From assembly GCA_016206635.1 (NCBI GenBank), contig JACQRF010000059.1:1-45532 (forward strand): DNA of 45,532 nucleotides, read 5' to 3'. Under the pieces are notes generated by a model. It worked only from the letters and a program-made list of their open reading frames with translations, had not been told where the DNA came from and made no database searches. The DNA comes from Candidatus Omnitrophota bacterium (GTDB lineage Bacteria; Omnitrophota; Gorgyraeia; 1-14-0-20-64-10; JACQQZ01). A program made the translations under genes and the position numbers. Positions 7,138 to 15,829 of this stretch are shown one piece after another (position 1 is the stretch's first letter; each line of letters begins with the position of its first letter).

Positions 7138-10100
7138 GGAGGGCCGGGGCGGCGAGGTCTCTGCCGGTGCGGCGCCAGCAGGAGGAGGACGCATCCCAAC
7201 AGGGTGACGGCGGAGAGACCCGCGGCGCGTCGGAAGCGGGTTTGAATCGTGTAGCGCAGGTCCAGGCGCTGCGGCGGCGCCAGCGTGGGTACCCACCAGG
7301 CATTCGAGAACCCGTCGGCTTCCCAGTGCGCCTCCATGGCGATGGATTGCGTGTCGAACCGCGTGGTCAGCTCCCAGGCCGGATGATAGGCGTCACGGAG
7401 GACCAGGAATGCCCCGGTGGGTTCCGCGCGGACCACCTCGGCACGATAGGAGGTCGCGGAGTCCTTCGAGGCCGCCAGCGGCATCGGCGGCGCCGGGGGC
7501 TTCGCCGTGCTCGCCACTTGGATGCACGCCGAGCGGGCGATCGGCGTGTCGATCGTGAGGATGCAATGGCCGGGGTCGAGCGTCAACGGCTGAGCCGTCG
7601 TCCATCCCCATGGGGTTTTGGTCATCACGAGCGCTTGTTGACCAAGACGCAGCTGGGGGGGAGACGGGTCAAGGCCGGCCATCGCGATGAGCTGGATGCC
7701 GTACTGGTCGCGGCGCGGGATGTACACGGCCACGCTCCGCACGGCCTGCCCGACCTGGACCGGGCTCACCAAGAATGTCCCGCTGAGATACCGGCCGTCC
7801 GACCCCAGGATTGGGCTGGCGGTCGCCGTGGACGGCGTGTACAGCTCGACCGGCGTCAGGCCGGGATTGACTATGAGGTCATCGACCACGACCGGCTGTG
7901 CTTTCGAGCCGACGGCGTGCAGGACGCGCATGGGCGACGGCGGCGCGCCGACATTCAGCGTGAGATCCCGTTCGATCCCCGGCGACAGCACGCGGAACGA
8001 CATCGCGCAGCGCACCGGGCCGGGCGCGTCATTCACCAGATACCAGTGCGGCCCGCCGCCGATGATCGCCCGCCACGGATCGGCCCCCGGTGACCCCAGC
8101 GGCAAACGCGCGGCGGTATCGGCCATAGTCACCATCGGAGCGGACTGGGGGTCCGGCTCCAGCGTGGTTTCCATAATGTCGGGAGAGAAGATCCAACGCA
8201 GCGCATGATCGGGCGCTTGCCACCAAGGGATCCAGTCCGCCATTCGGGCGGCCAGCTCATCCACCGGCACGACCATGATGGTCGTGGGGGGCGCGTTCCA
8301 GGCAGAGAACCCGACGGCGTTGACGGTATGCGTCCCGCGCGAGAGGTGGTAGACCCCGTAATTCCGCCACCCCTCGGCCGGTGGGAACCACGGCTCGGAC
8401 CCCTGGACCGCGACGATCCGATCGTCCACGAGCAGCTGCAGCGGCATGGCCGATCCGGCATCGAGGTAGCGCGCGGCCCCCACGAAGTAATCTTTCGAGA
8501 CCGGCACGAAGAATGTCTGCCGATGGTTCTGAACGATCGGCACACGGATGATGCCTTCGACCTGTTGCAGCAGCGTGTCGCCGGCCTGCGCGTTGAACCA
8601 CGTGATGCCGGTGATCGGGAGCTGGTCATAGCGGGCCGGGTCTATGGCCTGCGCTTTCAGGAAGACCGGCGCGGTGGAGAGCGCCCCCTGGGTCGCGAGC
8701 GGCAGCATCGCTTCCAGCGACCCGGTCAGCAACTCGGTGGTCGGAACCAACTCCACGTGAGGGGCCGGGTTCCCATCTACTTCGTAAAATGCCCAGTGGC
8801 CGAAAGTGCGGCTCAGGCGGACCCCTCGGCAGGCGCGCAGTCTCGCTTCGAGCTGCTCGGCGGCGTCCGACCGGCCCGCGAGGTCCCGAGTGCTGTCGCG
8901 GCGGACCAGCAGGTACCGGACGCCGAGGCGGTGCGCGATCTGCGCCACGGGGGTGGCATCGCCCCGGAGTAGCCCATCCGTCATGAGCTGTCGCAGCAGT
9001 TGGTCGCCGTGCTCCAGGTACCGGGTGTCCGCCATCGGCGAGGCGAACAGCACGGACCGATCGCTCAGATAATTCAAGAGATGGAGCGTGGAGGCGAATC
9101 CCCAGGTATAGCTGTCGGACGATTGCTCCGGCAGCGACAGGATGCGCCCCGGTTTCGCGTCGCGCGCCAGCCAGGCGGCCGCCTCGTACACATAGGCGGG
9201 CACCGAAATTTTCAGAGAGCTCAGCACGGTCGGGTCGTGACGCGGAAAGATTGCGCCGGTCAGCATCGGGAACCCGGCCATCACGACCGCGCCGGCGCAC
9301 CCGCCGATCAGCCATCGCCGGCGCGCGGGCCAGCGACGGCACAGTTCGCGGACCGTGACGCTCACGAGGCAGGCGTACAAAATGACCAGCGCGAGGCCGA
9401 ATTTATAGAACGGCGAGCGAAACGCCGCGAACCCAGGGATGTGATGGGCCAGCCACAGATACACCCCTCCGGTCGGCGGATGCGCCCCGCAGGCCAGGAC
9501 CGTCATGAAGGCGGCCATCACCGCGCACCACCGTGTGTGAAAATCCCGTGTCAGCAACACCGCTCCATAGGCGGCCACCGGCAGCGCCACGCCGACGCCG
9601 AGCAGCAGCGGGTTGCGGAAGTAGTGCATCGCATACGCCACGTACGGCTCGCTGCCGGCCCCCTCATACCAATCCCACAGGCCTTGCAGGCGCATCACGT
9701 TAAACAGGCTGGTGTGGCGGCTGATCCCTTCCAGCCAGTTATCCATCCCGACCGTTCCCAGATTGCTTAGTGCCGCCACGCCCGTATGCTGGACGCCGAA
9801 GCGGGTCGCCGTCTCGAGGAACAATGGCCACCACCAGAAGGCGGAGCAGGCCACGACGACCGGCAGGCCCCACCCCACGGTCGCGGCCACTCGCCCAACG
9901 CCTTGGCGTCCCGCCGTTCGCCACTGATGCACCACCGAACAGGCCGTATAGCTACCGACGACCAGGAGCACCATGCCGAGAATCGGCGGGGAGCCCCACT
10001 CCGAGGCGAAGACGGCGATCAGCCCCAGCCCGGCGGCCGCGCGCCGCGGGGCGACGAGACCATGGAACGCCAGAATGAGCACGGCCAGGACCAGGGGAAG

Positions 10101-10559
10101 GCCGACCCCGGCGGACAGCTCTCCGGCCTTGCCCCCCTCCCAGACGTTGAACATCACGGGGTTGTAGGTGTAGATCAGGGCGGCGATCACCCCGGCCGCC
10201 GGCATCATCGGTTCCCGGCGGGCCCGTTGGAGCGCCCACACGAGACCGTAGGCGGACGCCGCCAAGCCCATGAACCACAGCACGTACGTGATCCGCTGGA
10301 CATTGAGCAGCGACGCCCCAGATCGGGCCACCAGGGCCTGGATTCCATGATAGATGAGCGACGTGGCGTAAATGGCGGATGGGCTGCCGGCGCCGAGCCG
10401 GTGGTCCCATACGTTCAGCCGGTTGAGGAAGAATCCGCCAGGGTCCAGCGGGAACACGTGGTCCCCGCCGGTGACCAGCGTGCCGTCCACGAACCACAAT
10501 AACGGCGTGAGACCAATCAGAAAGATCCAGAAGCCGCCGCGCCGGATCAGCGCGCTCAC
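7134..10559 (-). CDS. Giant GT-C-like integral membrane protein with periplasmic beta domains (1141 aa)
   Basis: A large polytopic protein. The N-terminal half is a run of membrane helices (for example FWIFLIGLTPLLWFVDG and YVLWFMGLAASAYGLVWAL) with the landmarks TSLFNVMRLQGLWDW and FRSPFYKFGLALVILY. The C-terminal half is mostly extracytoplasmic beta structure: the LGVRYLLV strand, several sandwich-like segments, FLVLRDAYHPAWELT, and a final helix and Arg/Pro-rich tail. It is paralogous to the genes at 27499-30129 and 32840-35995. The layout resembles the large GT-C families that use polyprenyl-phosphate sugars, such as YfhO- and AftD-like proteins; enzymatic activity is inferred, not shown. 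The start is a GTG at 10559 overlapping the upstream TGA (GTGA); an open frame reaches 11024 but lies inside the upstream GT2 gene. Confidence 0.82.
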   Translation of the reverse strand: MSALIRRGGFWIFLIGLTPLLWFVDGTLVTGGDHVFPLDPGGFFLNRLNVWDHRLGAGSPSAIYATSLIYHGIQALVARSGASLLNVQRITYVLWFMGLAASAYGLVWALQRARREPMMPAAGVIAALIYTYNPVMFNVWEGGKAGELSAGVGLPLVLAVLILAFHGLVAPRRAAAGLGLIAVFASEWGSPPILGMVLLVVGSYTACSVVHQWRTAGRQGVGRVAATVGWGLPVVVACSAFWWWPLFLETATRFGVQHTGVAALSNLGTVGMDNWLEGISRHTSLFNVMRLQGLWDWYEGAGSEPYVAYAMHYFRNPLLLGVGVALPVAAYGAVLLTRDFHTRWCAVMAAFMTVLACGAHPPTGGVYLWLAHHIPGFAAFRSPFYKFGLALVILYACLVSVTVRELCRRWPARRRWLIGGCAGAVVMAGFPMLTGAIFPRHDPTVLSSLKISVPAYVYEAAAWLARDAKPGRILSLPEQSSDSYTWGFASTLHLLNYLSDRSVLFASPMADTRYLEHGDQLLRQLMTDGLLRGDATPVAQIAHRLGVRYLLVRRDSTRDLAGRSDAAEQLEARLRACRGVRLSRTFGHWAFYEVDGNPAPHVELVPTTELLTGSLEAMLPLATQGALSTAPVFLKAQAIDPARYDQLPITGITWFNAQAGDTLLQQVEGIIRVPIVQNHRQTFFVPVSKDYFVGAARYLDAGSAMPLQLLVDDRIVAVQGSEPWFPPAEGWRNYGVYHLSRGTHTVNAVGFSAWNAPPTTIMVVPVDELAARMADWIPWWQAPDHALRWIFSPDIMETTLEPDPQSAPMVTMADTAARLPLGSPGADPWRAIIGGGPHWYLVNDAPGPVRCAMSFRVLSPGIERDLTLNVGAPPSPMRVLHAVGSKAQPVVVDDLIVNPGLTPVELYTPSTATASPILGSDGRYLSGTFLVSPVQVGQAVRSVAVYIPRRDQYGIQLIAMAGLDPSPPQLRLGQQALVMTKTPWGWTTAQPLTLDPGHCILTIDTPIARSACIQVASTAKPPAPPMPLAASKDSATSYRAEVVRAEPTGAFLVLRDAYHPAWELTTRFDTQSIAMEAHWEADGFSNAWWVPTLAPPQRLDLRYTIQTRFRRAAGLSAVTLLGCVLLLLAPHRQRPRRPGPP

Positions 10560-11599
10560 GAACGCTTCTCCTCGGCCTTCACATACCAGAGCAGGCCGCC
10601 CCGCCAGGCCCGATCCCAGGTTGCGGGACGCAGGAACGGCTGGAGGATTTGCCGATCCGAGCGCCGGCGGATCTGCCGTTGCACGATGCGGCGTTTCCGC
10701 CACGTGGCCGCGAGGTGCCGGACATTCCACCACCAGGCGCGGCCAATCGCGCCGGCCCGCCCGAGTTTTCCGCACAACAGCGCGGCTGCCGCAAGCGCGG
10801 CGGTCAGCGTCCCATTGACGAGCAAGACGTAACAGAGCAGCGGCCCGCCCAGATTCTTGAGGTACATCGCGAACCGGTTTTTGTGGGAGTGGAATTGGAT
10901 GACACTGAACGGCAAGGTCCGAGTCGTCGTATGCCCCACTCGGTGCTCCATGCCGGCCCCGGGAACCAGCACGATACGGAACCCGGCCAACTGGATCCGC
11001 CACGCCAGATCGGTTTCCTCGCAATATGCGAAGAATGCATCGTCAAACCCCCCGACCCGCTCGAACACGTCGCGGCGAACCAGCAGGCAGGCCCCTTTGG
11101 GGCTGAAGATCTCCACGACGGCGCGCGGATCGGTCCCGACGTCGCGCCCCCTGTGCCCGTCATGCTGGAGGAACCCGGTCCAGGTGGGAAACTCGCCGAG
11201 AGAGTCCAGCTCGCCAGGCCGACCCATCCAAAAGATTTTCGGCTGGCACGAGCCGATCGTCGGGTCCGCTTCCAATGGGGCCACCAGCCGTTCCAAGAGG
11301 TCCGGCGGCACGGTCGTGTCATCGTTCAGAAAGAGGAGATAGCGTCCTCGGGCGATGCGAGCCCCTTGATTGGCGGCCGGCGCGAACCCGAGATTCTCTG
11401 TGTTGCGGATCAACCGGATATCCGGCCGGCAGCGGGCCGCCCATTCCGCGGTGCCGTCGTGGGAACCATTATCCACCAAGATCACCTCGAACGACGGCCC
11501 GCTCAACCGCGCCACAGTCTCCACACAAGTCTGGAGCATCCCGAGATCGTCGAGGTGCGCGATAATAATGGACACGTCCGGCGGCGGCTCAGTAACCAA
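10556..11599 (-). CDS. GT2 glycosyltransferase, rhamnosyltransferase-like, with C-terminal membrane segment
   Basis: A 347-aa GT2 enzyme. Its motifs are VSIIIAHLDD, VILVDNGSHDGTAEW, ENLGFAPAANQG, the metal-binding FLNDDT, FSPKGACLLVRRDVF and a catalytic CEETDLAWR acidic pair. These are the hallmarks of the WcaA/rhamnosyltransferase group that adds sugars to a lipid-linked repeat unit. A hydrophobic region (LLCYVLLVNGTLTAALAAAALL) and a basic tail follow. The gene at 37713-38729 has the same architecture. The start used is a TTG at 11599 with AGG six bases upstream, overlapping the previous gene by 11 nt. A GTG at 11575 (at VSIII) is the alternative. The gene is directly followed by a giant membrane protein gene with GTGA coupling. 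Confidence 0.88.
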   Translation of the reverse strand: MVTEPPPDVSIIIAHLDDLGMLQTCVETVARLSGPSFEVILVDNGSHDGTAEWAARCRPDIRLIRNTENLGFAPAANQGARIARGRYLLFLNDDTTVPPDLLERLVAPLEADPTIGSCQPKIFWMGRPGELDSLGEFPTWTGFLQHDGHRGRDVGTDPRAVVEIFSPKGACLLVRRDVFERVGGFDDAFFAYCEETDLAWRIQLAGFRIVLVPGAGMEHRVGHTTTRTLPFSVIQFHSHKNRFAMYLKNLGGPLLCYVLLVNGTLTAALAAAALLCGKLGRAGAIGRAWWWNVRHLAATWRKRRIVQRQIRRRSDRQILQPFLRPATWDRAWRGGLLWYVKAEEKRS

Positions 11600-13319
11600 T
11601 GGCTACCTGATAAAGGGTTGCGTCGTCGAACCGGCCGATGAGCTCCCAGCCGTTCTGCAACGTCAAGGTCGGTGGCGTTCTCGGTTCCCATGCGTGACGG
11701 TTCGGCACGTGATAGGTCACACCGAAGAGGGAGATGACAGCGGGAGCAGCGCTGATTGGCCGAGCGTACCATGCCGGGTGGACGATAATGTACCGTACCC
11801 CCGCGGCCGCAAGTTGGCGACGCACTGCCGGGCTGCCGGGGTCCGCCCAGGCGCGATCCGGAAGCGGCCCATCGTTCAATAGCGGCTTGCGGTGGAGGCG
11901 AGACCAAAACATGTACTCGGCATGTACATCGGTATCGATCCCGCGCCACGGATATTCCACGACGGTGCCCCCACCCGGTTCCTGGGCCAACCAGGCATAG
12001 ACGGGCGGGACCCGCGACACGTCCCGTACCTGCAGGCCCGGTAGGAACTCGATCAAGATCACCCCACCGAGCCCCCATGCGATCGCCCGATGGACCCACA
12101 CGCGTCGGATCGGCTCCAGCAATGCCCTGACACCAAACGCGGCGAGCACGGCCGCGGCGAGCATTACAACGAGCCCGAATCGCGCGTAGACCCTCAGCCA
12201 CGGCAGGAGGTGCTGCAGGAGGAACGACGGGAAATACACCTTGGCGGGCGCGACGACGGTATTGTTGATGATCTGAAATGATCCGAGCGGCACGAATGGC
12301 GGCGCCGAGCACAGCAAGGCGATGACGCTGGCCCCGGCCATCCATCGGATGACGCGCGCCTCCTGCGGCGTCCGGGCGCCGCGGAACAGTCCGACGACGG
12401 CCAGCGCGATGACGCCGTAGCCGAGAAACAGCGTTTGCTCCACCACATTGCTGCCGTACCAATGGGATCGAACGAATGGCGCCACGGCATCGCCCCACCA
12501 CGGATGATACGGCGACGGCGCCAAGTAATCCCACGGTTTCGCCGAGTACACGAAGAGGTCCTTCAGCCCCCACGTCAGCGTCAGCGGATGGACGCCGCCG
12601 GGCCTGAGTCCAGACCACAGGACGGCGAGGCCTGCCGCGCCGGTGACGCCGAGGAGGCCCAGCCACCCGCGCCGGCGCGCCGGGTCAGGCCACGCGAGCC
12701 CCGCGCCCAGCACGCCCAGCAGCAGGAACGTGAACAATCCATAATGTGGATTCCAGGAGCCCGCCCAGACCGCGAGACCCGCGCACGCCAGCCAGCGCCC
12801 GCGGCTCGGCCGCTCCACCCAACGCCACAGGCTCCACGGAATCAGCGGCAGCCATTGGATCGACGCCAAGCTCAATTGGGTCGTGTGGGCGAAATGATAA
12901 GGACAGAAGGCATACGCCACGCCGGCCACCACGCTGGCGGCCCGGTCGCCGGTGAGCGACCGGCACAGCAGATACATGCTCAAGCCGGCCATGGGGAAGC
13001 TTAGCCATAGGAGGAGATTGTAGGCGAAGACCTCGTGCATCGCGACGCTCAACGCCAGGAGACACACTTCCAGCATCGGCTCAAGCCCCCACATCCAGGC
13101 CGGAGCGATCAGACTCTGATGAGGGGCCACCCAAGCTTGTTGATGCATCCACACGTTGACGATCCCAAACATCGCGTCGCCCGGGCTGCCGTAATAGACC
13201 AGGACGCGGCCGAGATTCCACCCCAGCGGGGCGGTCATCCACCAGGCGAGGCCTGCGAAGAGCGCGATGAGGCCGAGCGGCCATTTCCAAGCGGCGGCTG
13301 CCGCGTTAGCGCGTGGCAT
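11589..13319 (-). CDS. GT-C-like polytopic membrane protein (576 aa)
   Basis: A hydrophobic protein with roughly ten to twelve membrane helices. An early acidic/aromatic loop (SPGDAMFGIVNVWMHQQ) is followed by MYLLCRSLTGDRAAS and AYAFCPYHFAHTTQLS, a pattern seen in bacterial GT-C relatives where the Asp of the first loop is catalytic. The C-terminal 150 residues are periplasmic-type, with the AGVRYIIVHPAWY strand that recurs in the other large membrane proteins here. It lacks the long beta-sandwich tail and ends shortly after. The start at 13319 (MPRANAAAAAW) overlaps the upstream stop by 14 nt. An ATG at 13346 is possible and would add 9 residues. Function is probably lipid-linked sugar transfer, but this is inferred from fold-like features only. 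Confidence 0.8.
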   Translation of the reverse strand: MPRANAAAAAWKWPLGLIALFAGLAWWMTAPLGWNLGRVLVYYGSPGDAMFGIVNVWMHQQAWVAPHQSLIAPAWMWGLEPMLEVCLLALSVAMHEVFAYNLLLWLSFPMAGLSMYLLCRSLTGDRAASVVAGVAYAFCPYHFAHTTQLSLASIQWLPLIPWSLWRWVERPSRGRWLACAGLAVWAGSWNPHYGLFTFLLLGVLGAGLAWPDPARRRGWLGLLGVTGAAGLAVLWSGLRPGGVHPLTLTWGLKDLFVYSAKPWDYLAPSPYHPWWGDAVAPFVRSHWYGSNVVEQTLFLGYGVIALAVVGLFRGARTPQEARVIRWMAGASVIALLCSAPPFVPLGSFQIINNTVVAPAKVYFPSFLLQHLLPWLRVYARFGLVVMLAAAVLAAFGVRALLEPIRRVWVHRAIAWGLGGVILIEFLPGLQVRDVSRVPPVYAWLAQEPGGGTVVEYPWRGIDTDVHAEYMFWSRLHRKPLLNDGPLPDRAWADPGSPAVRRQLAAAGVRYIIVHPAWYARPISAAPAVISLFGVTYHVPNRHAWEPRTPPTLTLQNGWELIGRFDDATLYQVAIGY

Positions 13320-14631
13320 CGTGTTCGGTGGACATCTCGTCTCCATCGCGCAAGGCCCGCCACGCATACAGGGTGACACTGATCAGGATGGCTACCCATG
13401 CGGCGTCTTCGAATGGTGTCGCCCATGCTGTCCATCGCAGCCAGCGGCTCAGCCAGGAAGCGGCCAGCAACCACGCAAAGATCGTCAGATACCCGGACGC
13501 CGATTGGCGCCGCCACACCCACCGCAGGAACGCCAACAGCGCGATGGGGATCGCCCGGCTGATGATCCACCACGCGGCGCGCGCGATCGCCAGCGCCGCC
13601 CGCCGCGCCAGCCACCGCATCACGCCCCAGACGATCCCTGCGCCCTCGCGTACGCGACGCCAGCCGATCCTGCGCGAGTCGGCCATTGCTGTGCGAGCGC
13701 CTCGGAAACCCTTCGGGGCGCTGAGCTGCCGTCCCACCACCAGGGAGTCGTACCATTTCGGGAACGCGGTTCGGCACCGACGGATGAAGCTGAGGAGGCC
13801 CCGAATGACGAGCACGACCATTGCGAACGTCCCGACCAGGCCGCCCCATAGCGCGAGGGGAAGCCGCAGCGACCAACCCGACAGCAGGACGATGCGGTAT
13901 TCGGTCACCCACGACAGTCCGTGCAGCATCATCAGCGCGATGCCGGCGACCCACGCCACCCCGCCAGCCGCCGGCGCCGCCAGCGCCCAGCCCAGGAGGC
14001 GCGCCGCCGCGAGCGTCCCGGCCATCCACGCGCCGAGCAAGAGCCCCCAACGACAGAGCCAGGCGGCGACCGGCGCCGAGATCCGGCGCTCTGAGGGATC
14101 TTGGAATAGCAGATACCCCGCCCGCTCCACAATCGGCGCCCGGTAGTTGGTCAGCTTGATTTGCTCGTGCCGCACAGTCTTCGGCGTCCCGCTGTTCAGG
14201 AAGGTCACGACGTTATCGCCGGGCCGCGTGACGCCGGCGGGCACCTGGACGAGAAACTTCTCGGCGCGGCCGCCGTGGGCGCCGTGGACGGTGGTGAGCC
14301 GCTCACCGTTCCAGTGGATCTCCGCCGCTTGCCCGCCGGCGCCGAACGCCAGTTTCATCTTGGCCACGTACGACCCGCGGCGCGGCAGCGGGACGACGAC
14401 TTGCACTGGGCCGCCACGGTCCATCACGTCCACGACCGCCGGGTATTTGGGGTTGCGCACCAGAATCTCAGCCCCAGAGACCGACGATTCAGCCACGGCG
14501 CGCCGGGACAGATCGAGCTCCGAGACCCATGGGGTGAAACCGGAGGGGGCGTCCAATCCCACGGCGGCGTACGCGCCGATCGCCGCCGCCGCGGCCAACC
14601 CGGCCCACCACCGCCACGTCATCGCGCCCAT
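13306..14631 (-). CDS. Beta-sandwich and Trp-rich membrane protein, GT2-less paralogue of the 863-3091 C-terminal half
   Basis: A 441-aa protein of unknown function. One N-terminal helix (WRWWAGLAAAAAIGAYAAVG) is followed by about 150 residues of extracytoplasmic beta-rich sequence containing VVVPLPRRGSYVAKMKLAFG, IHWNGERL and KLTNYRAP, a pattern like a small carbohydrate-binding jelly-roll. Then come several helices and a Trp-rich C-terminal membrane region (MRWLARR, FLRWVWRR, RWLRWTAW). The same order of modules and an equivalent NYRG segment occur in the C-terminal half of the GT2 fusion at 863-3091, so the two look homologous. The ATG at 14631 follows the previous stop after one base (TAGCATG). 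It sits right after the split YfhO-like pair and may work with it. No catalytic motif was found. Confidence 0.75.
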   Translation of the reverse strand: MGAMTWRWWAGLAAAAAIGAYAAVGLDAPSGFTPWVSELDLSRRAVAESSVSGAEILVRNPKYPAVVDVMDRGGPVQVVVPLPRRGSYVAKMKLAFGAGGQAAEIHWNGERLTTVHGAHGGRAEKFLVQVPAGVTRPGDNVVTFLNSGTPKTVRHEQIKLTNYRAPIVERAGYLLFQDPSERRISAPVAAWLCRWGLLLGAWMAGTLAAARLLGWALAAPAAGGVAWVAGIALMMLHGLSWVTEYRIVLLSGWSLRLPLALWGGLVGTFAMVVLVIRGLLSFIRRCRTAFPKWYDSLVVGRQLSAPKGFRGARTAMADSRRIGWRRVREGAGIVWGVMRWLARRAALAIARAAWWIISRAIPIALLAFLRWVWRRQSASGYLTIFAWLLAASWLSRWLRWTAWATPFEDAAWVAILISVTLYAWRALRDGDEMSTEHDATR

Positions 14632-14632
14632 G

Positions 14633-15829
14633 CTAGATGCTCCTCGGGCGCCGCAGGACAATCACGACTAGTCCAATCGTCACGACTGTAATGCCCAACC
14701 CTTGCCAAAACACGACCGGTTGATATCGCAATTCCACGGTGTGTTCACCGCGGCCCCGCACGAGGAGGCCCCGAATAATGCCGTCCGCCATGTAGAGCGT
14801 CGCCGGGCGCCCGTTCACGGTGGCCTTCCACCCGGGGAAATAAGTGGCGCTGACCACCACTGGCGTGACGCCGGCCTGCGTGGTCACGCGGAACCGCCAC
14901 CGGCTGGGTTCTTGGGCCACGATTTCGACGCGGGCCGGGGCGGGCGTGACGTCGGGGGTCGCGAATAGTTCGGCGAGCTGATCCCGGCTGTCCGACGAGA
15001 GGCGTTTCGCGGCAAAATAGTCGGTCGTGATCGAGTGCGTTACGAGCCCCGGTTGGGAATAGCGGTAGCCGCTGTACGCCAGTTCAATGACGCGGCCGCC
15101 GCCGGCTCGGTACGCGTCTAATAACGCCTCGACCTTCTCCCGATTCCACGCCCTCGGTCTGGCCAACAGGACCGCCTGAAATGGCTGGAGATCCTCCACG
15201 GTCAGCAAATCCAGCATATCCACTGGGCTTCGGAATATGGCCCACTGCGCCGGATCGAACACAGGATGGAAAAGCGCCAGGCGGGCCTCCGTACCATTCC
15301 AATCGTACTCTTGGTCTTTGCCGATGAGCAAGGCGGCTCGCGACGGGGTCCAAGCCCGAGGGAGCCACGACGTCAGCTCGTACAGCGTGAGGTCGCCGTC
15401 CCGCCGCACGACGCGGGTCTGCGGGCTGGCGAAGTCCCGCATCGAGGGGCGCGCGAGGAGGTAGCGCGCGTTGAGGATGCGGAAAATCTTGAGGCTCCGC
15501 GCCAGCTCTTCCGGGTCCTGGAGATTATGGAACGACGGGGAATGATGATACCGGGGGGCGAACCCGCTGTGCGTCGAAAACATCATGACGTCATAGCCGC
15601 TCCGGAACGCCGTGTACGGATAGATAGTCTCGGGGACGTCCCCGTTATACACGCGGAAGGTATCGGCGCCGTGCTGACGCGCCAAGCCGGCCAGCACGGC
15701 GTTCCACCCTGTCCCCGGCACGAACCGTTGGTACGGGTACCGCGCGAGATACACTTGCCGGGGGATGACCACGCACGCGGCGGCGGCGGCGAGCGTGGCG
15801 GCGCCCAGGGACGTGACCCACCGCCTCAT
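14633..15829 (-). CDS. C-terminal (periplasmic beta) half of a split YfhO-like membrane protein
   Basis: A 398-aa protein that aligns with the C-terminal half of the single-chain 815-aa YfhO-like protein at 25055-27502. It starts with one helix (MRRWVTSLGAATLAAAAAC). Then come FRVYNGDVPETIYPYTAFRSG, the strand LNARYLLARPS, WLPRAWTPSRAALLIG, VEDLQPFQAVLLARP, RVIELAYSGYRYS, VVVSATYFPGWKATVNGRPA and a final helix before RRPRSI. Each block has its counterpart in the longer protein (MNVRYLLMPS, VEELAPFRAVFLTRP, VVVSETHFPGWHARVDN). The ATG at 15829 overlaps the upstream TGA as ATGA and has GGAG eight bases ahead, so re-initiation is plausible. Alternatively a frameshift broke one gene. The open frame continuing up to 16225 shows no family similarity. 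Confidence 0.8.
   Translation of the reverse strand: MRRWVTSLGAATLAAAAACVVIPRQVYLARYPYQRFVPGTGWNAVLAGLARQHGADTFRVYNGDVPETIYPYTAFRSGYDVMMFSTHSGFAPRYHHSPSFHNLQDPEELARSLKIFRILNARYLLARPSMRDFASPQTRVVRRDGDLTLYELTSWLPRAWTPSRAALLIGKDQEYDWNGTEARLALFHPVFDPAQWAIFRSPVDMLDLLTVEDLQPFQAVLLARPRAWNREKVEALLDAYRAGGGRVIELAYSGYRYSQPGLVTHSITTDYFAAKRLSSDSRDQLAELFATPDVTPAPARVEIVAQEPSRWRFRVTTQAGVTPVVVSATYFPGWKATVNGRPATLYMADGIIRGLLVRGRGEHTVELRYQPVVFWQGLGITVVTIGLVVIVLRRPRSI

Noticed and set aside
10560..11024. N-terminal extension of the giant membrane protein frame up to 11024
   Set aside because: It lies inside the GT2 gene at 10556-11599, which has strong motifs in another frame. The GTG at 10559 gives the usual 4-nt overlap and begins the first helix.
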